A DNA stretch of 64,000 nt from Pelotomaculum_C sp050950345. Its GTDB lineage: Bacteria > Bacillota > Desulfotomaculia > Desulfotomaculales > Pelotomaculaceae. The position numbers and the translations under genes are program-made. The DNA lies in assembly GCA_050950345.1 (NCBI GenBank), contig JBMNHK010000004.1:1-64000 (forward strand). The letters are read 5' to 3'. The notes below the pieces were generated by a model that saw only the letters and a list, made by a program, of their open reading frames with translations, was not told the origin of the DNA and ran no database searches. This document shows, piece by piece, positions 8,323 to 16,413 of the stretch (the first letter of the stretch is position 1; every line of letters begins with the position of its first letter).

Positions 8323-9279
8323 GTGAGTAATGCGTTGTTAGATGCTGTAGCTACAAATAATATTAATCCAGGCTTAGATCAAATGGTGAGTGTGCTTCCG
8401 ATGTCGGATAAGAATAATTTTGATCAGGCCCCTCGAAAGCCGAGAGTTGCATCTTATTGTAGAGTGAGCACCGAAGAAGAGATTCAGCTTGGCTCCTTGG
8501 AGAACCAAGTTATCCACTACACAAACTACATCCGATCAAATAAAGAGTGGCAGTTTGTAGGTGTATTCTCAGATAGAGGCAAATCAGGGACTAAAACCGG
8601 AAGCCGTACCGGGTTTAATAGAATGATCCGTAGAGCCATGGCTGGTGAAATTGATATTATCCTGTGTAAATCTATTTCACGGTTTGCGAGAAATGTTTTG
8701 GACACTCTAAATATTGTAAAATCACTAAGTGAAAAAGGCATAACAGTAATATTTGAGAAAGAAGCGATAAATACTTCGAAAATGTCCAGTTCAATATTAT
8801 TGACTGTACTCGCCTTATTTGCCGAGGAAGAAAGCCGCAGCATTTCGGAAAACATTGAATGGTCATTAACAAAGCGATTTGAGAATGGAGAAGTAAGAGC
8901 TGTAAAGATACTTGGATATGATTTCAATAAGGATAAAGAATGGATAGTAGTAGAACGTGAAGCCGTAATTGTAAGAGAAGCTTATAGGTTGTTTCTCGAA
9001 GGCAAAAGCATGTCGGAAATTGCCGAGATATTCATTGAAAGGGGTTACAGAAAAAAGAATGGAAGAATTGATTGGGACGGGAGCGGTGTTAGGGGGCTTC
9101 TAACTAATGAACGCTATACCGGTGATGTGCTTAGCAGAAAGACCTGCACCCTAGATTTTAGAAGCCATGAATCTGTAGTAAATGATGGCCACAAGCCCCA
9201 ATATTATATTGAAAATCATCATGAAGGAATTATATCAAAGGAAGATTTTCAACGGGTTCAACTTAGATCCGGTAAGTAA
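8323..9279 (+). pseudogene. Large serine recombinase, 3'-truncated
   Basis: GTG 8323 is preceded by AAAGGAGGAGACAAA. The protein has the resolvase/invertase catalytic domain with the nucleophile motif Tyr-Cys-Arg-Val-Ser-Thr, Ser-Asp-Arg-Gly-Lys-Ser-Gly, and Ser-Arg-Phe-Ala-Arg-Asn, then the Recombinase domain (Glu-Arg-Tyr-Thr-Gly-Asp). It stops at residue 318 shortly after Ile-Ser-Lys-Glu-Asp-Phe. Complete members continue for another 150-250 residues with a zinc ribbon and a coiled coil that are absent here. The IS1380-type element begins at the break. As it stands it could still bind and cleave DNA but probably not regulate synapsis. It is likely the prophage integrase or one of a tandem recombinase set. 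Confidence 0.88.
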
Positions 9280-9280
9280 A

Positions 9281-10930
9281 GCCTAAGAACCCAGTCAAAA
9301 TGCGGCTTGAGGCTGATATTTTCTGCAAAAAATTTGACAAAAAAAGAGGAACACCACTCCTAATCGGTGAATTGGTAAAGCGACTCAAACAATACCATAC
9401 CGAAGGAAGGTGTCCTCACAATTATGGTATCACGGTTTCTTACCAATAATCAATTAGAAATCACTCAGCCGCCAACAAAAACGTGACTTGCAACGTCAAT
9501 ACGAGAAAGCAATTCAACTAGCTGCAGAGGGCAACCGGCAAGACCAATCTGCCCGTAACCTTTGACAATACGACGGTTACCAGTTTCGGCAACTTTGGGT
9601 TACTTGAATCATTAAAGCAAGCGGTTGACTTCACAGGAATCGTCAACAAACACTTTACGGTTCACCGGCATCACAACAGTACCTACAGTGCTGCAGAAAT
9701 TATTGACACTATGGTTGACTGTGCTGCTCTTGGACTTCTACGTTTCGACCATATGAATCAGCTTAAATTCGACCCCGGTTAACCAGAAGATCAAAGGGAT
9801 AGACCGGGTTCCCGATGAGCGAACATTACGGTACTTGCTCTCTAAACTCAACATTGAGGATATTGAAAAGCTCAAAAAAGTTAACCAGGCCATGTTATCA
9901 ATGAAAGCCAAAATAGATGCCCCCAGGGAAATTTGGATTGACACTGACGACACCGTAATTACTGTTTTTGGAGCACAGCAGGGTTGTGAAGTTGGCTACA
10001 ACCCACGCTATCACGGCCGCAGCTCATACAAAGCAAAAGTCGCCTTTGTTTCCGGCAGTTGTGAACTGCTAAACGCCGGTTTGTATGGTGGTAAAACCTC
10101 CAGCAACGGCGATTTCCTTGAGTTTTTCCAGGAAACCCTGTCATTAGTTGGACACAATACTGTAGTCAAAGGTGTCAGAATGGATAAAGGCTTCTTTGAC
10201 CAAAAGAACTTCACCTACTTAGAGGACAACAGCCTCGAATACGTCTGCAAAGCCCCGCTAAATTCAAGCGTCTGGAAAGTAATCAAATACCTTAACAGCC
10301 AGAATTCCTGGCAGGAACTTGACAACACGTATGCGGTGAATGAAATCACCGTACCGCTTCAAAGCTGGGAACGGGCCAGAAGGTTTGTTTTCATTAGAGA
10401 GAAAGTAAAAACAACCACCAAAGGTAACCAAGACGCTTTTGCATTCACTGATTTATATGATTACGAAGCCATTGTGACAAATATGGAAGATCTCTCACCT
10501 GAGGAGATCTGGCACTGGTACAATAAGCGCTGTAATGTGGAAAACAAAATCGATGAGCTGAAAACAGGCGTAGGTATCGAGCAAACCAGTCAGAACGAAA
10601 TGGTAAGAAACATAGCCTTTATGTGGATTAAGATATTGTCTTACAATCTCTTGAACTGGTTCAGGCTAGCGCTGTTACCGGCTGGCGCATCCAGCTATGA
10701 AATCCCAACCATAAGAAGGTTGATTCTCAATGTCCCAGGCAATGTGGTTGGCAATGGCCGCTATCGTCATGTAAGGCTGGCAGCCAATCAGTGGTTGCAG
10801 CAGGTTGTGGATAACACTAAATAGCAGGCTGAAGGAATTCACATGTCAAAGAGCATGGTTACTTGTCTCACCATCTGGATGACAGCGCCATAAGTTAAAT
10901 AATAGTGATATTTTACTCCCGGAATGGCCC
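9281..10930 (+). mobile_element. IS1380-family insertion sequence, boundaries approximate
   Basis: Contains a single IS1380-type transposase frame with indels. Clear terminal inverted repeats could not be picked by eye, so ends are estimates: left end where the recombinase reading frame breaks, right end in the non-coding stretch before the matrix locus. Confidence 0.6.
9563..10824 (+). pseudogene. IS1380-family transposase, frameshifted
   Basis: The N-terminal part, starting around Asn-Leu-Pro-Val-Thr-Phe-Asp-Asn-Thr-Thr-Val-Thr-Ser-Phe-Gly, runs in one frame to a stop at about 9779-9781. One extra A in GGTTAACCAG shifts the rest (9835-10824, 329 residues) into another frame. The intact C-terminal part has the DDE residues in Ile-Asp-Thr-Asp-Asp-Thr-Val-Ile, Arg-Met-Asp-Lys-Gly-Phe-Phe and Val-Glu-Asn-Lys-Ile-Asp-Glu-Leu-Lys, the last being the characteristic IS1380 pattern. 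Coding-like sequence also exists between 9421 and 9563 in another frame. Probably inactive as read, unless the indel is an assembly error. Confidence 0.8.
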
Positions 10931-11100
10931 CGGCTTGTTTGAGGCACCCTTTTCAACAGCACTGTAAGCTCAGCTCTTTGCTAAGGGAAAATCAATGTTA
11001 TTTGATTTAATAATTACCAGGTATAATGTGAGCTTAATTCCTTTTATTGGGTGGTTACTTCACCTCAAATAAAAAAACGGGAGTTACTTACCGGATCCAA
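10931..11100. other. Non-coding upstream region of the matrix locus
   Basis: No gene seen. AT-rich, with a possible promoter-like TATAAT in AGGTATAATGTG near 11026. Together with the palindrome and riboswitch that follow it forms a leader of more than 400 bases. Confidence 0.4.
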
Positions 11101-11130
11101 GATTAACTTAAAGTTAATCAGTTGTTAATC
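11101..11130 (+). promoter_or_regulatory. Operator-like palindrome upstream of the riboswitch
   Basis: GATTAACTTAAAGTTAATC (11101-11119) is a perfect 19-base palindrome with nine-base arms, followed by a third half-site GTTAATC at 11124-11130. It lies 80 bases before the riboswitch, upstream of or overlapping a likely sigma-A promoter (TAATAT near 11162-11167). It could bind a dimeric repressor or activator; the protein is unknown. Confidence 0.55.
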
Positions 11131-11182
11131 ATTTATTAATATTTTTCCATGAAAAATATGTTAATATGTTAACTACCTCTTA

Positions 11183-11265
11183 TTTAAGGGCTAACCTGCC
11201 GAAAGGTGGGGACGCAAAGCCAACGGGCCTAAAGCATAATTGCTATGGCGGCCGGGTTGCTAAGA
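11183..11265 (+). ncRNA. Cyclic di-GMP-I riboswitch (GEMM-I)
   Basis: The sequence shows the conserved GEMM-I core in order: GGGCTAACC, the GAAA tetraloop in CCGAAAGG, GGGGACGCAAAGCC, CGGGCCTAAAGC, and the receptor-side GGCCGGGTTGCT. This arrangement, with the highly conserved GACGCAAAGCC, is diagnostic. It senses cyclic di-GMP. The 3' part of the aptamer is also the 5' arm of a perfect terminator hairpin, so ligand binding would be expected to block terminator formation and turn the matrix operon on. That polarity is an inference from the overlap. Confidence 0.95.
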
Positions 11266-11286
11266 TAAAGCAACCCGGCCGTTTTG
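11250..11286 (+). terminator. Riboswitch expression-platform terminator
   Basis: A perfect 12-base-pair stem (11250-11261 with 11269-11280), seven-base loop and a short U-tract GTTTTG. The 5' arm GGCCGGGTTGCT is part of the conserved aptamer, so aptamer and terminator exclude each other. Confidence 0.85.
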
Positions 11287-11433
11287 TGATAAATGGTGCA
11301 AATTAACCAATTGATATATTGGGAGGAGTGATGAGTGGCGCCAAGCTAATAGTGGCTAAAAACACTCATATATTGCGAAGGAAATTTCACAAACGACTTT
11401 AAAAAAAATAAAGGAAAGGAAGGATTGAGAACG

Positions 11434-12474
11434 ATGAAAAACATAAGCAAAACCGTCAGAGCCGCTATACTCCTACTGGTACTCTGCATGATCTCAACAG
11501 CCATGCTGGGAGGGACCTTCGCCAAGTACACCAGTGAGTATGCAGGAGCGGATACGGCGCTGGTGGCAAGATGGAGCTTTGAAGCAAAAGGCGGCGACGG
11601 CGATATCACTATGGGAGCAGATAATACGGAATTAGCGCTTTTCGACCATTTATACTCTACCCACATTAATCAAACAGATGGAGCGGGCAAGTTTATTCTT
11701 GCTCCTGGGGTTGAAGATGAATTTACGGTTAAAATGGACTATATCGCAGATGTGGATGCCGATGTAGTCATTGAAATTACTCCCCTGGCTGGCAACGCAA
11801 ATGTTCCAATGGAGTATTCGGTGGATGACGGAACAAACTGGGTTACCCTCGCCAATCTCCCCAACGCCCTGGCAGTAGAGATAGCCTCACCAGGTGGGGC
11901 ATTAAGCGATCCTGTTGCAAATGATAAAACCTTTAGAATTGCTAAGGTAGACGCAAATAGCACGAATTCGGTCTCTATTACTCAGCCAGTCAAATGGAGA
12001 TGGGCGTATGACTTTGCTGCACAATCAGGCCAAGGTAATACGGAAATTACATCAAATGATGTAACTGACACCGCTCTGGGTGAAGCTTCCCAAGCTGCCG
12101 TAGCGGGAGGTACTATCGCCAATCGCACCCACTATGGAATTAAAATTGACATAACAGCGACACAGGTAGCGCCGGATCCGGTAGCGGCAACTCCAGTCAC
12201 AGCTATAGCTGCAATTGGCGGTACAACTACTGTAGGTGAAACGTTAACAGCAGGGGCATTAACCCCGGGCGGCGCAGTAGTATCTTATCAATGGCAGAGA
12301 TGTGCTACTGTAGATGGTGGCTATGTAGATATTGCCGGCGCAAATGGGAACACTTACGTTCTTACTGTAGACGATGAAGGTATGTTTATTAAGGTTAGGG
12401 CAACAGGTGTAGGTAGCCACTCAGGCACAGTAATCAGCGACGCAACAGGTTCAATAGCAGCAGCCGCCGATTAA
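11434..12474 (+). CDS. TasA/camelysin-like secreted matrix protein with SipW-type signal peptide and Ig-like domain
   Basis: Start at ATG 11434, preceded by GGAAAGGAAGG. A signal peptide (residues about 8-30) ends Gly-Gly-Thr-Phe-Ala-Lys-Tyr-Thr-Ser, followed by a Gly-Ala-Asp-Thr-Ala-Leu-Val-Ala-Arg-Trp stretch. This is the pattern of SipW-cognate proteins such as TasA and camelysin. The beta-rich body reaches about residue 245, and an Ig-like domain with Ser-Tyr-Gln-Trp-Gln-Arg closes the protein. It is the first gene after the c-di-GMP riboswitch and has its own strong hairpins downstream, so it is probably the major structural subunit. In Bacillus such proteins form extracellular fibres. 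Fibre formation here is inferred. Confidence 0.82.
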   Translation: MKNISKTVRAAILLLVLCMISTAMLGGTFAKYTSEYAGADTALVARWSFEAKGGDGDITMGADNTELALFDHLYSTHINQTDGAGKFILAPGVEDEFTVKMDYIADVDADVVIEITPLAGNANVPMEYSVDDGTNWVTLANLPNALAVEIASPGGALSDPVANDKTFRIAKVDANSTNSVSITQPVKWRWAYDFAAQSGQGNTEITSNDVTDTALGEASQAAVAGGTIANRTHYGIKIDITATQVAPDPVAATPVTAIAAIGGTTTVGETLTAGALTPGGAVVSYQWQRCATVDGGYVDIAGANGNTYVLTVDDEGMFIKVRATGVGSHSGTVISDATGSIAAAAD

Positions 12475-12489
12475 TCCAACTAGCCCCAA

Positions 12490-12555
12490 AAAGAGAGCCT
12501 TTGGCTCTCTTTCAGAAGACGCAAAACGTGCGTGTTTGCGTCTTCTGAAAGAGAG
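12490..12555 (+). terminator. Two mutually exclusive hairpins after the first matrix gene
   Basis: Hairpin 1: 12490-12499 pairs with 12503-12512 (ten perfect base pairs, loop TTT). Hairpin 2: 12505-12525 pairs with 12535-12555 (21 perfect base pairs, nine-base loop). They share bases 12505-12512, so only one can form. There is no long T-run after either. Likely an attenuator or mRNA-stabilising 3' structure rather than a simple terminator. Confidence 0.7.
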
Positions 12556-12608
12556 TATTACAAAAATAAATCTTACAGACTCAAGCTTTTCACCAGGGCA
12601 CCAGGCGA

Positions 12609-12754
12609 TGTGGGTGCGAATTCATTCGCACACGGCGCGTTAGCGCCGAACATTGCGGCACTAAAGCTAACATTCAACTGAGCAGTTTTAGTGGTTTTAC
12701 TATCATTGTTGCTGCATTTCTCTGGGGTCATGTGCGAATGAATTCGCACCCACA
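12609..12754. repeat. 146-bp MITE-like element with 24-bp perfect terminal inverted repeats
   Basis: Bases 12609-12632 are the exact reverse complement of 12731-12754. Each arm is itself nearly palindromic around TGCGAATTCATTCGCA. Inside is a further hairpin CGGCGC-GTTA-GCGCCG (12633-12648). There is no coding capacity. No clear target duplication was seen. It could be a miniature transposable element or a large regulatory cruciform. Confidence 0.7.
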
Positions 12755-12843
12755 TTTTGATTTGGTTAAGGCAAACTGTCTAATTTACAAAGAGAGTCAT
12801 ATAAGAATAGCCTTGGCTCTGCGCATTGAAACGGGGTGATACC

Positions 12844-14058
12844 GTGGGTGAGGCCATACACAGTGAAAATGCAGAGAAAAGGCGCAAAAATTTTATCCTG
12901 GCGGTCATTATCACCATCATCGTAATCTACGCCGCTGTGCCTACTTATGGTATTATTCGTGATATTGGTGCAGGAGAGCATGTCTTCGTTTTAAGTTCGA
13001 ACCTGCCCGGCGTGCAAATGAATCGCCCTGTCCTGGGGTTTATTGACAGGCTCCATAGCTTTTTTCACCCGAAACAGGAGGTTCTTGTCCCCGTCGAGCA
13101 GCGCATTGACTTAAAAGGCAGAGTTGTCTATACCGATAAAACACCCTATCCCGACGGGCTCATAGAGCTGCGCAGCGAACCTCGCTATACCCGGACAGAC
13201 AAAGATGGCTACTTCATGTTTATTGATGTCGGCGAGGGCGACCATAACATCAACGTCCTTGACGATGCCGGCAACGTGCTGGCAAGCTGCGCGGTGGTTA
13301 TCGACAGGACGAGTGATCTCGAGGACGCGGAAATTATCCGTCTATCCGACGGCACCTATGTCTTTCAAGTGGCTGTGCATGTCAAGGTGCTTGAGATCAC
13401 CATTTATCTGCATAGGGGGGGCGACGGCAAGGCCACCGGTGTTGATCATGTTGTGCTGGGGTTGGCTCCGGAAGTCACGACGCAGCCGTCCAATCCAACT
13501 GACCCAAAAAATCCCGTAGATCCCGCCAACCCGCCAAATTCGGAGCCACCACCTGTTACACCCGATGAAGATGACGGGAATTCGGGAGGCGGAGGCGGTG
13601 TTGGCGGTGGAGCTTTCGACTTTGATGTTTTAGACACAGCTACGACCACCTCCTACGGCACAGCCGGTGCGGTAAGCGTCAATATTTTCGGCGCGGACAA
13701 GCGCATAGCCCCCGGCATGAGCGGGAGCTATAAGTTTACGGTGGATAACACAGCCAACAGATATGCAACCCTTTATGATGTGACCTTTGCCGCAACCGAC
13801 ACGCTGCCTGACGCGCACAAAATCCCCATGCGCTTTCGACTTAAAGCAGACGGCGTATATGTCGCGGGGAATGAAACGACCTGGTGTACGCCGGAAGAGC
13901 TTTATCAGGACACTGACGTGGCAGGCGGCAGGAATGTGAAATACACGCTGGAATGGCATTGGCAGGATGGTCCAAATGACAATGCCTTTGCGGCCTTCGG
14001 CGGTAATCCCGCCTATTCTTACAGTCTTATAATCAAAGTCACAGCTCAAGCAGAGTAA
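12844..14058 (+). CDS. Membrane-anchored matrix protein with carboxypeptidase-regulatory-like domain and TasA-like C-terminus
   Basis: GTG 12844 is chosen because GGGGTGAT lies just upstream; an in-frame TTG at 12826 lacks a site. Domain order (about 404 residues): short cytoplasmic Lys/Arg-rich end; one membrane segment at about 20-40; an Asp-Leu-Lys-Gly-Arg-Val-Val-Tyr...Tyr-Thr-Arg-Thr-Asp-Lys-Asp-Gly-Tyr-Phe segment at about 95-150, typical of carboxypeptidase-regulatory/transthyretin-like folds; a Pro-rich linker followed by a poly-Gly stretch; and a C-terminal beta domain ending in Lys-Tyr-Thr-Leu-Glu-Trp-His-Trp-Gln, like the other matrix proteins here. The stop lies 13 bases before sipW. 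It may anchor the fibre to the membrane; that role is inferred. Confidence 0.7.
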   Translation: MGEAIHSENAEKRRKNFILAVIITIIVIYAAVPTYGIIRDIGAGEHVFVLSSNLPGVQMNRPVLGFIDRLHSFFHPKQEVLVPVEQRIDLKGRVVYTDKTPYPDGLIELRSEPRYTRTDKDGYFMFIDVGEGDHNINVLDDAGNVLASCAVVIDRTSDLEDAEIIRLSDGTYVFQVAVHVKVLEITIYLHRGGDGKATGVDHVVLGLAPEVTTQPSNPTDPKNPVDPANPPNSEPPPVTPDEDDGNSGGGGGVGGGAFDFDVLDTATTTSYGTAGAVSVNIFGADKRIAPGMSGSYKFTVDNTANRYATLYDVTFAATDTLPDAHKIPMRFRLKADGVYVAGNETTWCTPEELYQDTDVAGGRNVKYTLEWHWQDGPNDNAFAAFGGNPAYSYSLIIKVTAQAE

Positions 14059-14071
14059 CAGGAGGACTTAT

Positions 14072-14599
14072 TTGCAAGCAAAGCATAAAGATTTCTTAAT
14101 CAACTGTTTAAAATATATACCGCTTGGGTTTCTGGCGCTGTTGATCCTGATGAACCTCTATCTCGGTATTAATAAAGCGGTAACCCATGCTCCCGTACCA
14201 AAGGTTTTCGGTCTTTCGCCCCTTGTTGTTTTGTCCGGTTCCATGGAGCCTGCTATATATGCCGGCGACGTTGTGGTTATCCGCCAGCAGGCGGCTGAAA
14301 AGTACAAAACCGGTGATGTGGTTACCTATTTAGACGGCGCGACCGCCTTTACCCACCGCATTATCAGCGAGGAAAACGGTGTGTTTACCTTAAAAGGCGA
14401 TAATAACAATACAGCGGATGAATCTATAGCAGGAGGCGCCCTGGAGGGCAAAGTGGTTTTGCGTATACCAAAAATCGGTTATGCCATGGTTTTTGTCAAA
14501 AAGCCTCCAGGCATGGCGGCGGTATGTTTGCTGTTGTTAGTGTTAATTTATGGCAGGGAGCTTTATCAAAAAGCCAGGTCCGTTATACAAAGAAAGTGA
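14072..14599 (+). CDS. sipW: SipW-type (ER-type) signal peptidase I
   Basis: TTG start at 14072 with AGGAGG eight bases upstream. The 175-residue protein has an N-terminal membrane segment (about 15-35), the catalytic motif Ser-Gly-Ser-Met-Glu-Pro with Ser57 as nucleophile, and Thr-Ala-Phe-Thr-His-Arg-Ile with His95 in place of the usual lysine. It also has Gly-Asp-Asn-Asn-Asn, and a C-terminal membrane segment at about 145-163. Ser/His in place of Ser/Lys defines the archaeal/ER-type SipW subgroup, which processes TasA-like proteins. It sits between four such substrates, a strong context match. Its stop codon TGA overlaps a possible GTG start of the next gene. Confidence 0.93.
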   Translation: MQAKHKDFLINCLKYIPLGFLALLILMNLYLGINKAVTHAPVPKVFGLSPLVVLSGSMEPAIYAGDVVVIRQQAAEKYKTGDVVTYLDGATAFTHRIISEENGVFTLKGDNNNTADESIAGGALEGKVVLRIPKIGYAMVFVKKPPGMAAVCLLLLVLIYGRELYQKARSVIQRK

Positions 14600-14610
14600 A
14601 GTGGTGGTAT

Positions 14611-15789
14611 ATGATTGTCAGCAGAATACTTTTACTGCTTTCTTTGGGCTTTTTGCTCACTTCATCCATATTGTCATCAACCTATGCCCAATACACCGAT
14701 GTTTACTCAGGTAATGACAAGGCGTTGATTGCTAAGTGGAATATGGGGGCCAGAGGCGAAGACGATATCGAGGGTGAGTTTTACAACAAAGGTTTTACCT
14801 TTGATTTGTTTGACTCGCACAGTGTTGTGCCCATGGACTATGGTATGAAGTCCTTTACCTTTAGAGGCGGCGGTTCCGATGTGGCCATCGCTTATGATGT
14901 GAAAATGAACGCAGCCGACCTGATGCAGCTGACTACTGATGATGAAAAAGCTGTCATCGCCAAAGAAGCAGGCAAGGATGTCTGCGCTCCCTTCATCTTT
15001 AAAATTACGGCTGAGATAAACGAAGGCGCGGTCGACACAGCTCCCGTTATATTTACCCCCTATGACGAGACGTCACCGTATTATGACACCGGCTGGTTCA
15101 GGCCCAAAGACATCGCCCCTGACGAGGAAGGTTATTTTAGTATTTTCTCCGGGGCGCCGGAATTTTCCACCGGCAGCAATGACCAGGTGACAGTCACCGT
15201 ACACTGGCAGTGGAACACGTCCTTTTATATCAATGATACAGACGTTGCCGCAGTGACAGGGACCAATGCTGTCACAGCGGATCCGGCCACGGAAGTTGCA
15301 GACAGCTACCTGCCCTACTACCAGGCGGCTTATGATGTGTATTACGGCGCCGGCGGCTTGCAGGACCAGTATGTGGCTGCAACGAATGCGGTGGACCAGT
15401 ACCTGGAGGTTCACGGCAGCCCGGATGTGGACGGGAACTGGCCCCCTCACTATACCCACTGTATATTAACGGACGCCGAGCATGACGCTGAGTATGCGGC
15501 GATTGAAAACGAGGAGGACCGGCAGGCTTACTTTAACACACACGGCGGCGTGATAGATGACGAGACAGGAATCATCATCTGGCCTTCTCACAACGTTTTG
15601 TGCACAGAAGACCACATATGGGAGTACATGGACCGTATCGCGGCTGCAGAAGATGCTTTAGAAGCCTGCCAGACCTCATTAATGGCGGCCTATGACGACT
15701 ACGATACCTTCGCAGCGGATGCCCTGCATGAGCGGGAGTCGGTCAAAGTCCTTTTCCGGGTCAGCGGAGATCAAATAGCGCCTGAATAA
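14611..15789 (+). CDS. TasA/camelysin-like secreted matrix protein
   Basis: ATG 14611 gives Met-Ile-Val-Ser-Arg-Ile and a clean signal peptide; an alternative GTG at 14596 overlaps the sipW stop. The cleavage region Ser-Thr-Tyr-Ala-Gln-Tyr-Thr-Asp-Val-Tyr-Ser-Gly and the following Asp-Lys-Ala-Leu-Ile-Ala-Lys-Trp match the first matrix gene closely, so both are likely SipW substrates and paralogues. The body is acidic and beta-rich (about residues 40-230, ending Val-His-Trp-Gln-Trp-Asn). An unusual Ala/Asp/Tyr-rich helical insertion of about 150 residues follows, containing Cys and His residues. About 392 residues in all. I know no exact relative for the C-terminal insertion. Confidence 0.75.
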   Translation: MIVSRILLLLSLGFLLTSSILSSTYAQYTDVYSGNDKALIAKWNMGARGEDDIEGEFYNKGFTFDLFDSHSVVPMDYGMKSFTFRGGGSDVAIAYDVKMNAADLMQLTTDDEKAVIAKEAGKDVCAPFIFKITAEINEGAVDTAPVIFTPYDETSPYYDTGWFRPKDIAPDEEGYFSIFSGAPEFSTGSNDQVTVTVHWQWNTSFYINDTDVAAVTGTNAVTADPATEVADSYLPYYQAAYDVYYGAGGLQDQYVAATNAVDQYLEVHGSPDVDGNWPPHYTHCILTDAEHDAEYAAIENEEDRQAYFNTHGGVIDDETGIIIWPSHNVLCTEDHIWEYMDRIAAAEDALEACQTSLMAAYDDYDTFAADALHERESVKVLFRVSGDQIAPE

Positions 15790-15818
15790 TTGATATAATT
15801 AGTAAAGGAATGTGAAAA

Positions 15819-16394
15819 ATGAGAGCAAAACGGCAAAGGAGACTACAACATAGAATCAGGGTAAAGCAGTTGTATTACTGCGTTATTTACCTTTTCATGG
15901 TATCGCTTGTCGTTACTGGTGTCTCTTTTTCACGCTTCAGCACGACTTTGACCAATACAGGGGCGGAAAACATTGACGTTCCTAATCCGGGGACAACGCC
16001 GGACATTGAGTTTTCAACCTGGGCTTTAGATTATGAAGCTGCGACTTTTTACTTTAACAACCTGGCGCCCGGAGACATGAAGAATGTTACGATCTGGGTC
16101 AGCAACAAAAACAGCTCCGGGACGGTAAGCGGCTATAACCAAAATGTTACCCTGGAGTTGAAAACCACGGCTAACCTTCCTCTGGTCTTTACCCTTAAAA
16201 AGGATGGCAGCCCTGTTCTCTTCAACCATCCCGACAACTACCGTTACGTCAGTGAGACCCAGTCCTTTACGGCTAATGTGGAAGAAATAAAGGAGTATGT
16301 ACTGACGGTTTCCTGGCCGGAAGGGGAGAACCATTACAGGTACAATAACGAAATAGATTATATCGAGTTGAAACTTACAGCCGTACAAGCGTAA
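15819..16394 (+). CDS. Small secreted matrix-associated protein, TasA-like fold
   Basis: 191 residues, ribosome binding site AAAGGAATGTG. A very basic N-terminus precedes a signal segment (about 22-38) ending Val-Ser-Phe-Ser-Arg-Phe-Ser-Thr. The mature part is a beta-sandwich-like domain with Asn-Leu-Ala-Pro-Gly-Asp and Val-Thr-Ile-Trp-Val-Ser-Asn-Lys, typical of camelysin-like proteins, and a closing Val-Ser-Trp-Pro-Glu-Gly strand. It follows two clear SipW substrates and is followed by another secreted protein, so it is probably a minor fibre component. No family beyond this can be named with confidence. Confidence 0.6.
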   Translation: MRAKRQRRLQHRIRVKQLYYCVIYLFMVSLVVTGVSFSRFSTTLTNTGAENIDVPNPGTTPDIEFSTWALDYEAATFYFNNLAPGDMKNVTIWVSNKNSSGTVSGYNQNVTLELKTTANLPLVFTLKKDGSPVLFNHPDNYRYVSETQSFTANVEEIKEYVLTVSWPEGENHYRYNNEIDYIELKLTAVQA

Positions 16395-16413
16395 ACATAA
16401 GGCAGGTGGCATC

